Notes under the pieces: generated by a model | What the model was told of the DNA's origin: nothing | Database searches by the model: none | What the model saw: only the letters and a program-made list of their open reading frames with translations | Program-made: the position numbers and the translations under genes | Assembly: GCA_029204225.1 (NCBI GenBank) | Contig: CM055097.1 | Span: 44,358,942-44,420,941, forward strand | Length of the DNA: 62,000 nt | Reading direction: 5' to 3' | Source: Diphasiastrum complanatum | Lineage: Eukaryota; Streptophyta; Lycopodiopsida; Lycopodiales; Lycopodiaceae | Shown: positions 33,790 through 44,949 of the stretch, one piece after another | Position numbering within the stretch: the first letter of the stretch is position 1 | Layout of the letters: every line of letters begins with the position of its first letter

Positions 33790-34430
33790 TGTGAAGGATT
33801 TCAGATTATTCAATATCCAATCCATGTCCCTGATCTTTGGTTACAATAAGGAGCAAACCAACAATCCTGCCAATGTAGAAAAAACAGCATCTACATACAA
33901 AATGAGATGTAAACTCTAAGAGATACTGATCAAACATGAACCAAAACATAAAATATGGTTGATGTCCATACAATTATAATACCCTACTGTATTTCACATG
34001 TGTGAAACAAAAAATAACAAAATATGAGCATTCTACACACAAGATTGCAAGATATCACCAAGATAGTGCACCAATTAGTAGAACCCAAAGAAAACCATGT
34101 ATAATTATGAAATGAGAAATAGAAGAGAGAAGATGTGTCTCTCCACGAGTTACATCCTTTTATAGAGTGTCCAAACCCTATTTGGCCACTTGGCTTTCCC
34201 TCCAAAATGTAAACCCTACTATTTTTGGGTCTAGATTCAATGTACCCAAAGTTCAAATTTGAATCTCTCTCAAACTGGACTACCAACTTTCCCACACTTT
34301 CAAAAAGCGTTTATTGAATGTATTTTAAACTAATATAGCTTCAAAAAGTTTATCTCTAATGTTAAAATGAGTTTTGGCCTCTTATTGACAATTTACCAAA
34401 ATATGACTAAACTAGTTGAAATTTCTCACA
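33790..34430 (-). repeat. 5' LTR of N (minus)
   Basis: It is the partner of 30442-31095. It adjoins the PBS on one side and the AAGTG target copy on the other. Confidence 0.92.
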
Positions 34431-34989
34431 AAGTGCTCATGCATTTGTCTTGAGGGTTAAGTCCTTAAGTGATGATCTAGCATGCATTGATGAAAGCATA
34501 AAAGATGGTGAAATAGTCCAGGTTATGTTGAATGGTTTGCTAGATGAACATGCTATCCTTGTGCAAAGTTTTGCCATTCAAAGAGTCTTGCCAAGTGTGG
34601 TTGACTTGCAAAAAATCTTAGTGGCTGAAGAACATAGGTAGCAATCAAAGCTTGATGGTGCATCCTTGCAAGGTGGAGGTGAAGAGGCTTTCTTCACAAA
34701 AGACAAAGTCAAAGGCAAAGGGAAATGGTCCAAAGGTGGTAACTCGGATCATGATGATCACTCTTCCTCCTCCTCTTCTACTTCTTTTAGAAAGAAAAAT
34801 AAGTCAAAGTACAAGTGCTTTTATTGTGGGATAAAAGGACATTTTGCTAATGAATGTCATAAGAAGAAAAGAGAGCAAGGTGAGTGGCAAAAAAATCTAG
34901 CAATAGATGAAGAAGATGATAGCATTTCTGAATCTCTTGTTATGACTTCAAGTTTGCTTGCACATATAGATGGGAATGATCCTTGGTAG
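34431..34989 (+). pseudogene. gag of D, C-terminal part with zinc knuckle
   Basis: It resumes at HAFVLRVKSLSDDLACID right after N. VQVMLNGLLDEHAILVQSF, a stop at 34639, a Lys/Gly/Ser-rich basic stretch and the knuckle CFYCGIKGHFANEC (near 34820-34860) follow. The in-frame TAG at 34987 falls just before the protease motif (Trp-stop-IDSGA), probably a mutated codon since gag and pol share one frame in copia. Confidence 0.88.
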
Positions 34990-35739
34990 ATTGATAGTGG
35001 AGCCTCATCTCATATGACAAGACATAAGAAATACTTTTCATCCTTATTGTCTTATGAGGGAGAGAGCAACATCATCTATACTGCAAATGATGGTCAATGT
35101 GACATCAAAGGCATAGGCACAATTCCTATTTCTCTTTCAACAAATAGGAAAGATAATCTTGAAAATGTATTGTACATTCCTTCAATCACTAAGAACTTGC
35201 TTAGTGTTAGTCAAATGATTGACAAGGGGCTTAATGTTGAGTTCATTGGAGATGCTTGTTTGATAAGTAAGTGTGGATCCTTGATTGCTAAAGGAAGAAG
35301 ACATGGTAAACTTTTCAAACTGGATGCATGTGTGATCTCTAAGAATGAAGGATGTATGGCTAGGGAGCAATTGACAAACCAAGAAGTTTGGCATAAGAGG
35401 TTGGGCCATCCCAACTTCAAATCTTTGGAGGTAATGACAAAGAAAGAGCATGTTCTTGGTCTACTTAAAAGTCTTGTTGCAAATAATACATTTTGTGAAC
35501 ATTGTGCCTTGTCCAAATCTCATAGACTTGCTTATACTAGATCTACTTCTAGATCTATAGAAGCTTTTCAACTTGTGCATTCGGATCTTCATTCTTTTAG
35601 TACAACTAGCAATGGTGGGGCAAGAATGTATGCAAATTTTATTGATGACTTTAGTAGGTATACTTGGGTCTATCTTTTAAAAATCAAGGATGAAGTGTTT
35701 GCTGCATTTGTCAAGTTTAAGAATAAAGTGAAAAATTAA
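34987..35739 (+). pseudogene. Protease and integrase zinc domain of D
   Basis: IDSGASSHMT carries the protease Asp-Ser-Gly. NVLYIPSITKNLLSVSQM is the protease tail. WHKRLGHPNF and CEHCALSKSHR form the pre-integrase HHCC zinc site, and VHSDLHSFS and FIDDFSRYTW give the first and second structural Asp regions of the integrase core. The frame ends at a TAA at 35737, an in-frame stop within the core. The same frame continues at 35740. Confidence 0.9.
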
Positions 35740-36705
35740 TTCAATACAAAGATCAAATGCTTGAGATCAGATAATGGAGGGGAATACACTTCAAATAAGT
35801 TCAAAGATTTTTGCATAGCACATGGGATTAAGAGGGAGTACTCTAGTCCTAGGACTCCACAACAGAATGGAGAGGCAGAAAGGAAGAATAGAACCCTTTG
35901 TGAATGTGCCAAGGCAATGAGACTACATGCTAATCTTGCTAAGTCCTACTGGGGGGAAGCTTTAGAATGTGATAATTATGCTAAGACTCCCTTTGAAGTC
36001 CTCTATGGTAGGAGGCCAAGTGTCAAGCATTGTAGGATCTTTGGTTGTACTTGTTTTGTCAACCTCACTCTTGATGATAGAACTAAAGGAGATCCTTCAT
36101 TAAAGAAGGGTGTGTTTGTTGGCTATAGTGAAGTAAGCAAGGCTTACAAAGTGTACATTCCTTCTACAAATAAAGTTGTCATAAGTAGGGATGTCATCTT
36201 TCATGAAGAGAATGTTTCCAATGTTGTCAATGTTGATGATGATGTTGATGTGCCTACTAATCATCATGATGTGCAAGATGTCTTGGATGAAGGTGGAGAT
36301 GCCACTCCAAAGCAACCTTCAAGGAGGACTCAAAGGCAAAGGACTAAGCCATCAAGGCTAACCTATGATGAAAAAGGAAAGCAAGTGGTGGAGAACTCTA
36401 ACTTTTCTTTTCTTACCTCTTTTGATGAACCAACTTGTGTAGGTGAAGCAATTCAAAAGGAGGAATGGATCCAAGCCATGGATCACGAGCATCAAGCACT
36501 CATTAAGAACAACACTTGGAGGTTGGTGGAACTTCCAAAAGGAAAGAAGGCAATTGGGTGTAATTGGATCTTCAAGATCAAGACAAAAGAAGATGGATCA
36601 ATCAAAAGGTACAAGGCAAGACTAGTGGCAAAAGGGTATGCTCAAGAGTATGGCATTGACTATGATGAGACCTTTGCGCCCGTGGCAAAGATGGTAACAA
36701 TTTGA
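35740..36705 (+). pseudogene. Integrase core end and RT start of D
   Basis: RSDNGGEY holds the second catalytic Asp and PQQNGEAERKNR the Glu. A few codons are deleted near 35965 (GEALECDNYAKTPFEVL). The C-terminal motif FGCTCFV and YKVYIPSTNKVVISRDVIF follow. A Val/Asp-rich linker leads to RT: EEWIQAMDHEHQAL, NWIFKIKTKEDGS, YKARLVAKGYAQ, DYDETFAPVAKM. It ends at a stop at 36703, in frame with what follows. Confidence 0.9.
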
Positions 36706-37200
36706 ACCCTTATCTCTCTTGCAACTCTTTATGGTTGGGAAATGTGGCAAATGGATGCTACTAATGCTTTCTTGAATGGTGATCTTGAAGAGGGAATCTA
36801 CATGGAGCAACCGATGGGCTATGTTTCACATGATGAGCCTAATCATGTGTGTTTCCTACAAAAGAGCTTGTATGGGCTTAAGCAAGCACCAAGAAGTTGG
36901 TATACTAAGCTCAATTCCATGAGTGAGTATGATCATTCTCTCTACTTTAGATTGAATGATAATGGTGACATCACTTTGCTTTTGATCTATGTTGATGACA
37001 AAATCTTAAGTGGTGATAGCAATGAGGATATAGATGACATCAAGATGGCACTTAAAAGTGAGTTTGAGATACAAGATCTTGGTAAGCTTCACTATATCTT
37101 AGAAATAGAGATTGTTAGGACTTCTAACTCTACTTTCATTTGTCAAGAGAAGTATTCTAACTCTATTCTAAAAGATTTCATATGGAAAATTGCAAAGTAG
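36706..37200 (+). pseudogene. Reverse transcriptase palm of D
   Basis: MDATNAFLNGDLEEGIYM, LYGLKQAPRSWY and the catalytic IYVDDKILSG (YVDD at 36988-36999) are all present. A short deletion between KLNSM and SEYDHSLYF removes some palm residues. The frame stops at 37198, and the next piece is shifted by one base near 37185. The intact YVDD makes this the best preserved RT in the window. Confidence 0.9.
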
Positions 37201-37958
37201 TTTCTACTCCTATGGAATCAAATATAAAGCTATCTATAAGAGGTAATGAAAGATCCTTCAAGGACATTACTCTGTATAGAAAGCTCATAGAATCTCTTAT
37301 TTGGTTAACCATCACAAGACCTGATCTAAGCTATGTGGTTGGTAAACTAAGTCAATTCATGCAAGATCCTAGTGAGGCTCATTGGAATCTAGGAAAGAGA
37401 GTACTAAGATATCTCTCGAGATCTAGAGATTTTGGCATCTTGTATGAAGGATCTTCACCTAACCTTTGTGGTTTCTCATATTCAGATTTTGCAGGTGATC
37501 AAATAAATAGGAAGTCAACAAGTGCCTTTGCAATATATCTTGGAGAGGGAGCTATCTCATGGCTATCAAAGAAGCAACCTACTATCTCTCTATCTTCCTT
37601 AGAGGCCGAATACAAGGTATTGACAATATGCACCAAGGATATGCTTTGGATAAAGAGGATGCTATTGGATCTTCACTTGCTGGATTCTAAGAAGACACCA
37701 ATCATCTATTGTGACAACCTTTCAGCCCAAAGCTTGGCAATCAATCCAGTTTTCCATGCTAGGAGCAAGCACATTGAGATTGCTCATCACTTTGTGAGGG
37801 ATCAAGTCATTGCCAAAGAGGTGGAGCTTCAACATGTCTCTTCATTGGAGTGTGTGGATGATATCTTCACCAAACCATTGGGAAAGGACTTTTATTATAA
37901 GAATAGATCTAATCCTGGAATGTGTTCAAGATCTTTGTTAAAATTGGCATCCAATGTT
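37182..37958 (+). pseudogene. RT C-terminus and RNase H of D
   Basis: STPMESNIKLS, YRKLIESLIWLTITRPDLSY and AHWNLGKRVLRYL lead into RNase H with SYSDFAGDQINRKST, ISLSSLEAEYKVL, IIYCDNLSAQSLAINPVFHA and KHIEIAHHFVRDQV, then DDIFTKPLGKDFYY. All acidic active-site positions appear kept. The PPT lies within its last codons, and the frame then runs into the 3' LTR. Confidence 0.9.
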
Positions 37959-37967
37959 GAAAGGGAG
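37959..37967 (+). promoter_or_regulatory. PPT of D
   Basis: GAAAGGGAG directly precedes the LTR start TGTGAAAATTG. Confidence 0.75.
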
Positions 37968-38624
37968 TGTGAAAATTGTCAACATTTCCTAGCTAGTTTG
38001 AGGCCTAAATTGGCAATTTTTGTACATAGTTTTGGTACTGGAGTTTCGCACATGTGAACAGGCCTAAAGTTTTTTATTTACTGTATTTTTTCAGTATGAA
38101 GAATTTTAAAACTTCAGACCCTTCAAAATGAGACCATTTTGATGTATTTTGGTCCTATATGTCATTTTTAGCTATTTTTCCTATATAGGGAATATTTAGG
38201 GTCAAGTACCTTTTAGAGAGAGGAGAGAGAGTCATCTTTCTCATCCATAAATAGTAGAAAATGCGTGGAGAAATAGGTCGGAGAAACTTATTGTATTGTT
38301 GAGAGAGATCAATAGATCATTGTCACAGTTTCTTCCTCCATTTAGAGCATTGCTTTGTGTATTGTCTTCAAGCTATTGTGTATGATCCTAGGAGATTTCC
38401 AAAAGTGGTAGGCTACTGTAGTAAGGCCTGTTTGCTGTTATTTTTGGCTGTCATCAGTACCTTTTATTAGTTTCTTTTGTCTCTTGAATGCTTTGTCAAG
38501 TTCATGTGTATCAAAGGTAGCATTAGGATGCTTTGCCATTTCTAGCTTTTGTAGCTTGTTGTGCAAAGATCTTAGCCAAGTATTTTGGGAGTTTGGATCC
38601 ATTCAAGATCCACCTTTTTTCACA
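37968..38624 (+). repeat. 3' LTR of D
   Basis: Same length as the 5' LTR (657 bp) with scattered differences. It is followed by TGGCA, the second copy of the target site. Confidence 0.92.
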
Positions 38625-41600
38625 TGGCAAAGGGCCTAACTAAGGCTAGAGGGCACCTTTTTTGGCCATCATCGGGCCAAATTGACCCTTGAAATTGGCT
38701 GCTCAGAGCCAGCGGATAGAGCGACGTCACAGAGCAAGGAAAAAGACATTTTGGGGGGTTTTCATCAGCCTCCCATCGAGCGGAGTGCAGGTGACCTAGT
38801 GATGGGCTACATTCACTCTTTGGGTACTGTAGGGCAAAATTCAGGGCAATTTCTGGCTGCTGAAACCTGCTACAGGGTAGTACATTGAGGCATAATCACT
38901 CTAGATCATTATTACTTACTTCTAACAGGGTAACAGGGTGTTTGGATGCGGTAAATGCTGTATGGGGACGAATGTTAGCAGAATTGTGTGGAGAAAGCTA
39001 GTATTGGCGACAGAAGTGCAGTTTGGTGGCGTGACTACTCATCATTGGCAACAATTTTGAGAGGGCAATCAATCACAGATGAGAGGTAGGCATGGTATGC
39101 CAGTTACAGGTGAAAAATTCTTGTGATCAGGTTCAACTCTTAGGGGTCAAACCAACCAACGTCAAGTGGCATTTTGGAGGAACGGTCTCACAGGCATGAT
39201 CGATGATGGTATTGTCGAGTTAGGTGATAGCTGCATTGACACATGCATCTGTAGATTGGAAATTTTTCATTCAGAGGGAAATATGGGCTAGCTTGGAAAT
39301 ACACACATTTTGGCAGTCACAAGTGATGGAAGTGCAAGGTGGTGCCAATTGGAAGCCATTGGACAAGATAGTGGACTTGCATTGGACGAGCTGTGTGTGG
39401 GACACATGGAGGATGAAGAAGGGTCAATAATCACACTTTGGATGATCTTGGTGAGTGGTAAGTTGATAATTTTGCGGTTTTGCAATCGATAAGTCATTTT
39501 GATCAAGCCATTTTAGTTGTGGAGTAGTGTATTCATCGAGGAGATAAACTTCAACTGTATATTCTAGGTAAGTCAAGTCAATTTGTCATATCATGATTGC
39601 ATCAGGGATGCAGATTCTAGTGATAACAGGGTGCCAATCATTTGGTTTCGGCCATGGAAGATCTCACAAGTTCACTTGGAGGGATATTGGCATGTCACAT
39701 CATGTGAGGGACTTGATGGTGGCTTTGGAGTTCACATCTCAGTGTATTCTCAGGGAGTGGTTTGGAACCATTCATAGGAGCAGCTTGGAGCTATCTTGGG
39801 GGAATACATGTGGGTACTACATGGTGGATGCTCAGATCTTTATGATCAAGGATGACATTGGAATACATGTAGGGATAGCACTGTAGGATGACATGGGATG
39901 ATCATCAAGGGGTAGTTATTTCATATTGGACTTGAGTCATTGGCATGGGACAGGACTTACAAGGGTGATTTGTGATGGAATCAAAAAGCTACAAACACAA
40001 ATGGGCAAAGCCAGCTCTAGGTTGGAGAACTGATGGAGATCGCACGGGGTGTGATCAGAGGGCAAACACTGTGGTGAGTGTTTTGTTAGTGATCTACTAG
40101 AGGGGACACTGATGGCGAGGACTTTATGGTGTGCTCATTTGGGAGTACAGGTTGGCATTACAGCAAGGGGCCAGTCTTTGGCATTGGCATCGATGGGGAG
40201 ATATCTACCATCACAGACGTGGATAAGATACTTATTGCTTCCATGCATTTGGCTGTAGGAGTCTAGGCTTGGCACATGTATTGGAATTTTCATGGTGTTG
40301 ATTCTTAGGTGGTGAGATTATGGAGAATCCTAGAGGGAGTCACTCAGAGCCATATACCTCAGTATGATTAGGGTGACCCCATGAGCGGTGACTCAAGGAC
40401 ACACATAGCCAGGGAGAGCGAGCAGATGCTAGGAGCCAGGTGGAGCAGGTATGCTTTGGAGTTCGGCTTGTCTAGAAAGATGATGACCAGGATCGGAGAC
40501 ATTAGGTGAGCATAGTATGTGGATGACGAGTCCATTGGGGTGGCACTCAGGGAGATGCTACAGTTGCTCAGGTATGACATGTCATTTGATGTATGGATGA
40601 TGATCTTCAGTTGGTGCATCATGTGGTGACCTAGGGACGGGTCATGCCTACTTGGAGGTAGGCAGCATGGAGTGTACTTAGAGGTGGTACATATCTTGAG
40701 GGCATGAAGTGCATTACGGGGTGATGTAGATCTAGCATGTCCATGGTTGTGAGCCAGTAGGGATGGAGATGGTTGCTCAAGGAGTGATAGCTGATACTTT
40801 GGTGAGTGATCAGGTGAGCTGCATGGTTATATGCACAGTAGTCTTGAGGTTGGCGTCACATGTTGTTGGTATCCATCATTATTTGGTAAGCAAGATGCAG
40901 CTTTTGGTTAGATCCAGTTGGAGTCTAGTTGCACTACAGGTGGACAAATTCTTGGGGAGCTATCAATGGGTAATGGATACTTGGTGATCAGATGGTATAG
41001 GGTACAGGGTTCTGAAGCTATTCTACCTAATATGCTATGGATCATGGGTGAGTTCTTCATCACGATAGTGGATCTAGTTTGCATTTGATTTGGCTTGGAC
41101 ACTATGATGGATGTGTTGGTGAGATAGACTCCTTGGTGGGAGGCCTATATACTGGTCAACATCATGCATGGGAAGTTGAGCCTACATGGGATGTAGGAGA
41201 GGCAAACTATCATCAGTATCTTTGGGAGATAGGTGAGCTACTCAGGTATAGCCTATGGTGAGGTTTGTGTACATTCATTCATTGAGTCCTTGGTAGACCC
41301 TTGTGCTTGGAGCATGAGAAATGGATGGGTATCAGCTTTCAGGACTTATTGGACAGTTGGATATGCTTGGACGTGAGAGCATCTTGTTACAGGTGCAGGC
41401 CATGGTTGGAGACCTGATTTGGTGACCAGTGGTGTAGCAGCAGATCTACAGGCGGCACATGTGTTGGTACGACAGGATACCACTTATGGATAGGCCTTGG
41501 TCATGTATTTGACACTTTATCATTCGTGTTGATCTGCATGAGTGTGTGTGGGCTTGCATGTTACCTTGTCACGGGAGTTTAGATCTGAGTCGGAGTTGTA

Positions 41601-42084
41601 TGTTGTGCATTTGCTATGTTAGGAACAAAGTAAACATTTGATATGCTCTTTGACTTGTCATTATGTCTACTAGCTGTTTATCCAGTGACTTATGGTGGCA
41701 GTATGATTTTCTCAGGTTGAGTCTCAATCGCTCATTTATGTCCGCTTTACAGGTTTGTGCTTGTAAGTGCCTGATAGGATGTCAACCTAGCTAGATGGAG
41801 GATGTAAGTCTCATGGTGGTAGTGGGATTTTCTCAGTTTGAGCCATGTCGCTCATGTGATCCACTTGTGTTTCAAGTTGGATGGGGACGAGTCAGTTGGT
41901 CAAGATTATGGTAGACTCTCTGTATGAGCATTGTGTTTGCATGACTTTGTGGGTCAAACCTGGTAGTTTGTTGGTGTGCTTGAGTGTGAGTCAAGTATAG
42001 GGTAGCAAGACATGCATAACATCTTTTGGACACTCCAGACGTTGTTGCAATATATTGTTTTTTATCCCTATTACATTTGAGCTT
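38625..42084 (+). mobile_element. F interior, 3' part, long non-coding, G-rich strand
   Basis: About 3.5 kb has no coding frame worth the name (longest about 100 codons, no motif). The plus strand carries clearly more G than C and is full of TGG/ATGG words, which fits a transcribed but non-coding retroelement interior (LARD-like). It continues F after D and ends in bases that match the minus copy at 10533-10718. The minus open frame 41872-42150 is part of this and the LTR, not a gene. Confidence 0.5.
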
Positions 42085-42095
42085 AAGGGAGAGAG
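42085..42095 (+). promoter_or_regulatory. PPT of F
   Basis: AAGGGAGAGAG also occurs at the same place in the minus copy (10533-10543). Confidence 0.6.
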
Positions 42096-42423
42096 CTAGA
42101 AATGAGGTTGTTATCTGATTCATTAGTATAAGCTCTAAATGTGATGACATAATTATTGTACAGTTTATTTGGTTTACTGTACATGGTTGTGATCGGGTTG
42201 TGACCCGTTAGGATATATTGACTGGGCACTGATCCTGTAGCCGGCTACTTGGGTTAGCCTAGTAGCCACATGTAGGAAGACATTAGCCTGTATAGTGTAT
42301 TTTTGAGTTCATTATACTATACTCAGGGGCATGTCTGAAGATTACTAAAATATTCCCCAATCTCGAGTTTGGGGTCATGTCCATGATAATTTCCACTAGA
42401 TTTTGTGTTGTACATATAAGGAG
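42096..42423 (+). mobile_element. 3' LTR of F, truncated
   Basis: It matches the minus LTR 10532 down to about 10270, including the palindrome GTAGCCGGCTAC (42237-42248). Similarity fades after about 42345. The LTR end seen at 27125 is absent, because the copia LTR of E begins near 42424. Confidence 0.55.
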
Positions 42424-43049
42424 TGTGAATTGAGCACATATCCTTCTAGTGTAGTTCGGATTTGAGTTAGATAGGTTCAATTATGATGACATGCAGATGT
42501 TTAGATAGCATGCAAAGTCTTACTGTATGCATGCAAGCCACATGCAATCAGTGCATGCAACATGCAAAGTAGTTTCTGTGATCTACACATGTCTAGGCAA
42601 TTTTATGAGTTGACATGTAGTACATGCACCATACATGCATGTAGTTACACATGTGGATCTCTGGTAGGTGAATTAGTTTAGTTAAGTGGACTTTCCATGC
42701 AACTCCACTGTAGGAATTCGAGTCTCTCTCATGTAGGGAAAGCTGGGCATGTTTTGCCATATTGTGAATATTGAGATTTTGGTGTTTTGGACTCATTCTC
42801 TCTCTACTCGAGTTTTCTGTGTATGATTTTCTCTCTCGACCTCTTTTTCCCATACTGAACACTTAGAATTATTTTTGACATTCATTTCTCATAGTGAAGA
42901 GTTAGATTTTTTCATCAAATGTATGCCATTGTGCTCTTGCCTTAGATTTTTCAAGCATACTATTCTTTGATCGATCTTGTGCAATCACAACACCTCAGTA
43001 AGATCCTGTAGAGTGTGTGGTGAAGTTCACACATGATAAAAACTTCACA
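42424..43049 (+). mobile_element. Probable 5' LTR of copia element E
   Basis: The end is firm: CTTCACA followed by a PBS. The start is proposed at TGTGAATTGAG because it gives the TGTGAA...TTCACA inverted ends used by D and a similar length (626 bp). No second copy is in the window to confirm the start. Confidence 0.5.
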
Positions 43050-43061
43050 TGGTATCAGAGC
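43050..43061 (+). promoter_or_regulatory. PBS of E
   Basis: TGGTATCAGAGC follows the LTR end. Confidence 0.85.
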
Positions 43062-43824
43062 TTCATGCTTTGAAGAGGTGACGGTGTATACATCAGATCA
43101 TCAGTGTTTTCGCTTGCAAGAACTCAAATTTTGGAGAAGGATTCAAACTCGTTGAGAAACAAGCAATTTGTGGATAATAAGTGGATCAAATCAAGGCTGA
43201 TCTGATCTAGCGGAGCTCTGTACAGACAGAGAGCTCACATGTGTAAAATTAACCCTCATTAATGAGTGCTACTTCTCAAGGAATGATTCAAATTTGATGT
43301 TCTATAGCTTGTTGGATAGGTATTGGAGAGTAGAATGTGTTGCTCTTGTTTCTAAATCAATTTGATTTGTTTTTAGAAGAGTTTTAGGCAGTCAGAGACT
43401 TTGAGAGAATACTCAACTCATGGGATATGCCAAAGTGAGTACACATATGTCTTTTTCACCATTTTCATCAATTTTCACTGTCAATCAAGTAGGATTGGAT
43501 AGAAGTGAGTGTTCTGAGGTCTTAAACTTTTCATTTCACACATATTACTGTGTTTGAGTTGAAAGCAAGTTCCTAGAGAGTTTATCAGTACATTGAAACT
43601 CGTGGGAGAGATAGACTTCTTGCTTGCATGTGCTTCTTCTTTTGTGACTGAAGCAAGATCCAAATTCAAGATAGATTGATTTTCTATATTGAGAATTTGT
43701 TCTCACATCTGTTGCTAGATTTCATAGGGTGGATCAACATCTATGTTAGAACCTAGATTGAGATAGCAAGCAACATCTTTTCAACTCCATTTTTTTATCA
43801 TTACTAGAATTTCTCACCAAGAAG
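43062..43824 (+). other. Leader of E, non-coding
   Basis: About 760 bases lie between PBS and gag ATG without an ORF of note, similar in place to D's leader. Confidence 0.6.
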
Positions 43825-44949
43825 ATGTCTTCATCTGGTTTACATTTCTTAGAGCACAGTGAGAGATTAACATCTTCCAATTATGCAATGTGGAAGATCA
43901 GAATGGAATCATTGTTGATTCTACAGGATGTAATGGATATTGTGAGTGGAGCTGAAGAAGAACCTGCTGCACCTAATGAAGCTGTAGCATTCCACAAAAG
44001 AACCAGAATTGCCCTTCATTTTATAAGAATGAATGTAACCAATGAAGTGTTAAGAGAGATCAGTACATGCACCACTGCCAAGGAAGCTTGGGATACTCTA
44101 AACACAATCTATGAAATCAAAAATACTTCTAGATTGCTTACACTTAGATACCAAATATTTCTAAGTTATCAAAGAGTAGATGAGAGTGCTTCATCATATG
44201 TCATGAGAGTTAAGGATCTTCATCAAGAGTTAGTAGGTATTACTGATGCTCTTAAGAACACTGAACTTTTTCAAGTAGTCCTAAATGGACTTAGAGATGA
44301 GTATGACAATATTGTGTTGACTTATGCTGTCATAGAGGATCTTCCATCCTTGGAGACACTACAAGGTGTTCTCATTGCTGAAGAAAGCAGGCAAGAGAAC
44401 AAGATGCTGAGGATCAACAGACTTTCATTGAAAGATGGTGGAGATGACAAAGCACTCTTCATCAGAGACAAGTCAAGAGGCAAGGGCAAAGGACAACAAC
44501 ACTTCAAGAAGGACAAAGCCAAAGAAGGTGGTGAGGATCAGTCCTCACAAGGTACAACATCCAGTGACAAGAAGAAGCTGTCAAAGATCAAGTGTTTTTT
44601 CTGTGGAAAGAAAGGACATTATGCATCAAACTGTTTCAAGAAGAAGAACCAAATTAAGCAAGCTAACCTTACTAATGAGGATGAGTTTGAGGGTGTAGAG
44701 AGTGAAAGAGAGGATTCATTAATGATGCCTACTTTTTCACCTTTTCCTTTTAAGAATGAAGAAGTCTGGTGGATAGATAGTGGGGCTAGTTGCCACATGT
44801 CTAGTTCTAGGAACTCTTTCACTAATCTCATGCCATATCTAGGTGCAAAAAGGTCAATCTATACTGCTAATGATGTAGAGTGTAGGATTGAAGGAATAGG
44901 TACCATTTCATTACATGCATCATCATCAAAAAAAAATTTGCTTACATGA
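43825..44949 (+). CDS. gag-protease of copia element E
   Basis: The ATG at 43825 opens an intact run of 374 codons. It shows LTSSNYAMWKIRMESLL, FIRMNVTNEVLREIS, KEAWDTLNTIYEIKNTS, VVLNGLRDEYDNIVL, a Lys/Gly-rich basic stretch, the knuckle CFFCGKKGHYASNC, and the protease start WWIDSGASCHMS. It ends by frameshift at a run of nine A at 44929-44937, after which the reading continues one frame over (HDVLYVPRLTKNLISVGQ). A single-base slip in this A run, biological or technical, would explain the break. It makes the capsid and processing enzyme. Confidence 0.85.
   Translation: MSSSGLHFLEHSERLTSSNYAMWKIRMESLLILQDVMDIVSGAEEEPAAPNEAVAFHKRTRIALHFIRMNVTNEVLREISTCTTAKEAWDTLNTIYEIKNTSRLLTLRYQIFLSYQRVDESASSYVMRVKDLHQELVGITDALKNTELFQVVLNGLRDEYDNIVLTYAVIEDLPSLETLQGVLIAEESRQENKMLRINRLSLKDGGDDKALFIRDKSRGKGKGQQHFKKDKAKEGGEDQSSQGTTSSDKKKLSKIKCFFCGKKGHYASNCFKKKNQIKQANLTNEDEFEGVESEREDSLMMPTFSPFPFKNEEVWWIDSGASCHMSSSRNSFTNLMPYLGAKRSIYTANDVECRIEGIGTISLHASSSKKNLLT

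Larger units (their letters stand above)
30442..34430 (-). mobile_element. Nested non-autonomous LTR element N (minus)
   Basis: LTRs of 641-654 bp (TGTGAG...TTCACA on the minus strand) bracket a 2.7-kb interior with PBS, gag, a 419-codon open frame of unknown nature, and a PPT. The target duplication is a perfect AAGTG (30437-30441 and 34431-34435), splitting gag of D. No protease, integrase, RT or RNase H motif is present, so it would depend on enzymes of a relative. Its gag resembles D's gag, which suggests D-like elements as helpers. Confidence 0.9.
28313..38624 (+). mobile_element. Copia LTR retrotransposon D, carrying nested element N
   Basis: It has two 657-bp LTRs with TGTGAA...TTCACA or CCACA ends, a PBS, gag, protease, integrase, RT, RNase H and a PPT in copia order. 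The flanking five bases are TGGTA and TGGCA, a target duplication with one mismatch. Without N (30442-34430) it would be about 6.3 kb. The coding frame has several stops and at least two frameshifts, so it is dead, but its domains are nearly complete. It sits inside the non-coding interior of F. Confidence 0.9.

Noticed and set aside
35182-35516. Minus ORFs of 89-101 codons
   Set aside because: They are shadows of D's protease and integrase frame.
41872-42150. Minus ORF of 92 codons
   Set aside because: It spans the F interior, PPT and LTR start, and matches non-coding sequence at 10480-10718.
42140-43049. Alternative LTR of E starting TGTGATGAC
   Set aside because: Similarity to the F LTR crosses 42140 without a break, so this point is not an element end.
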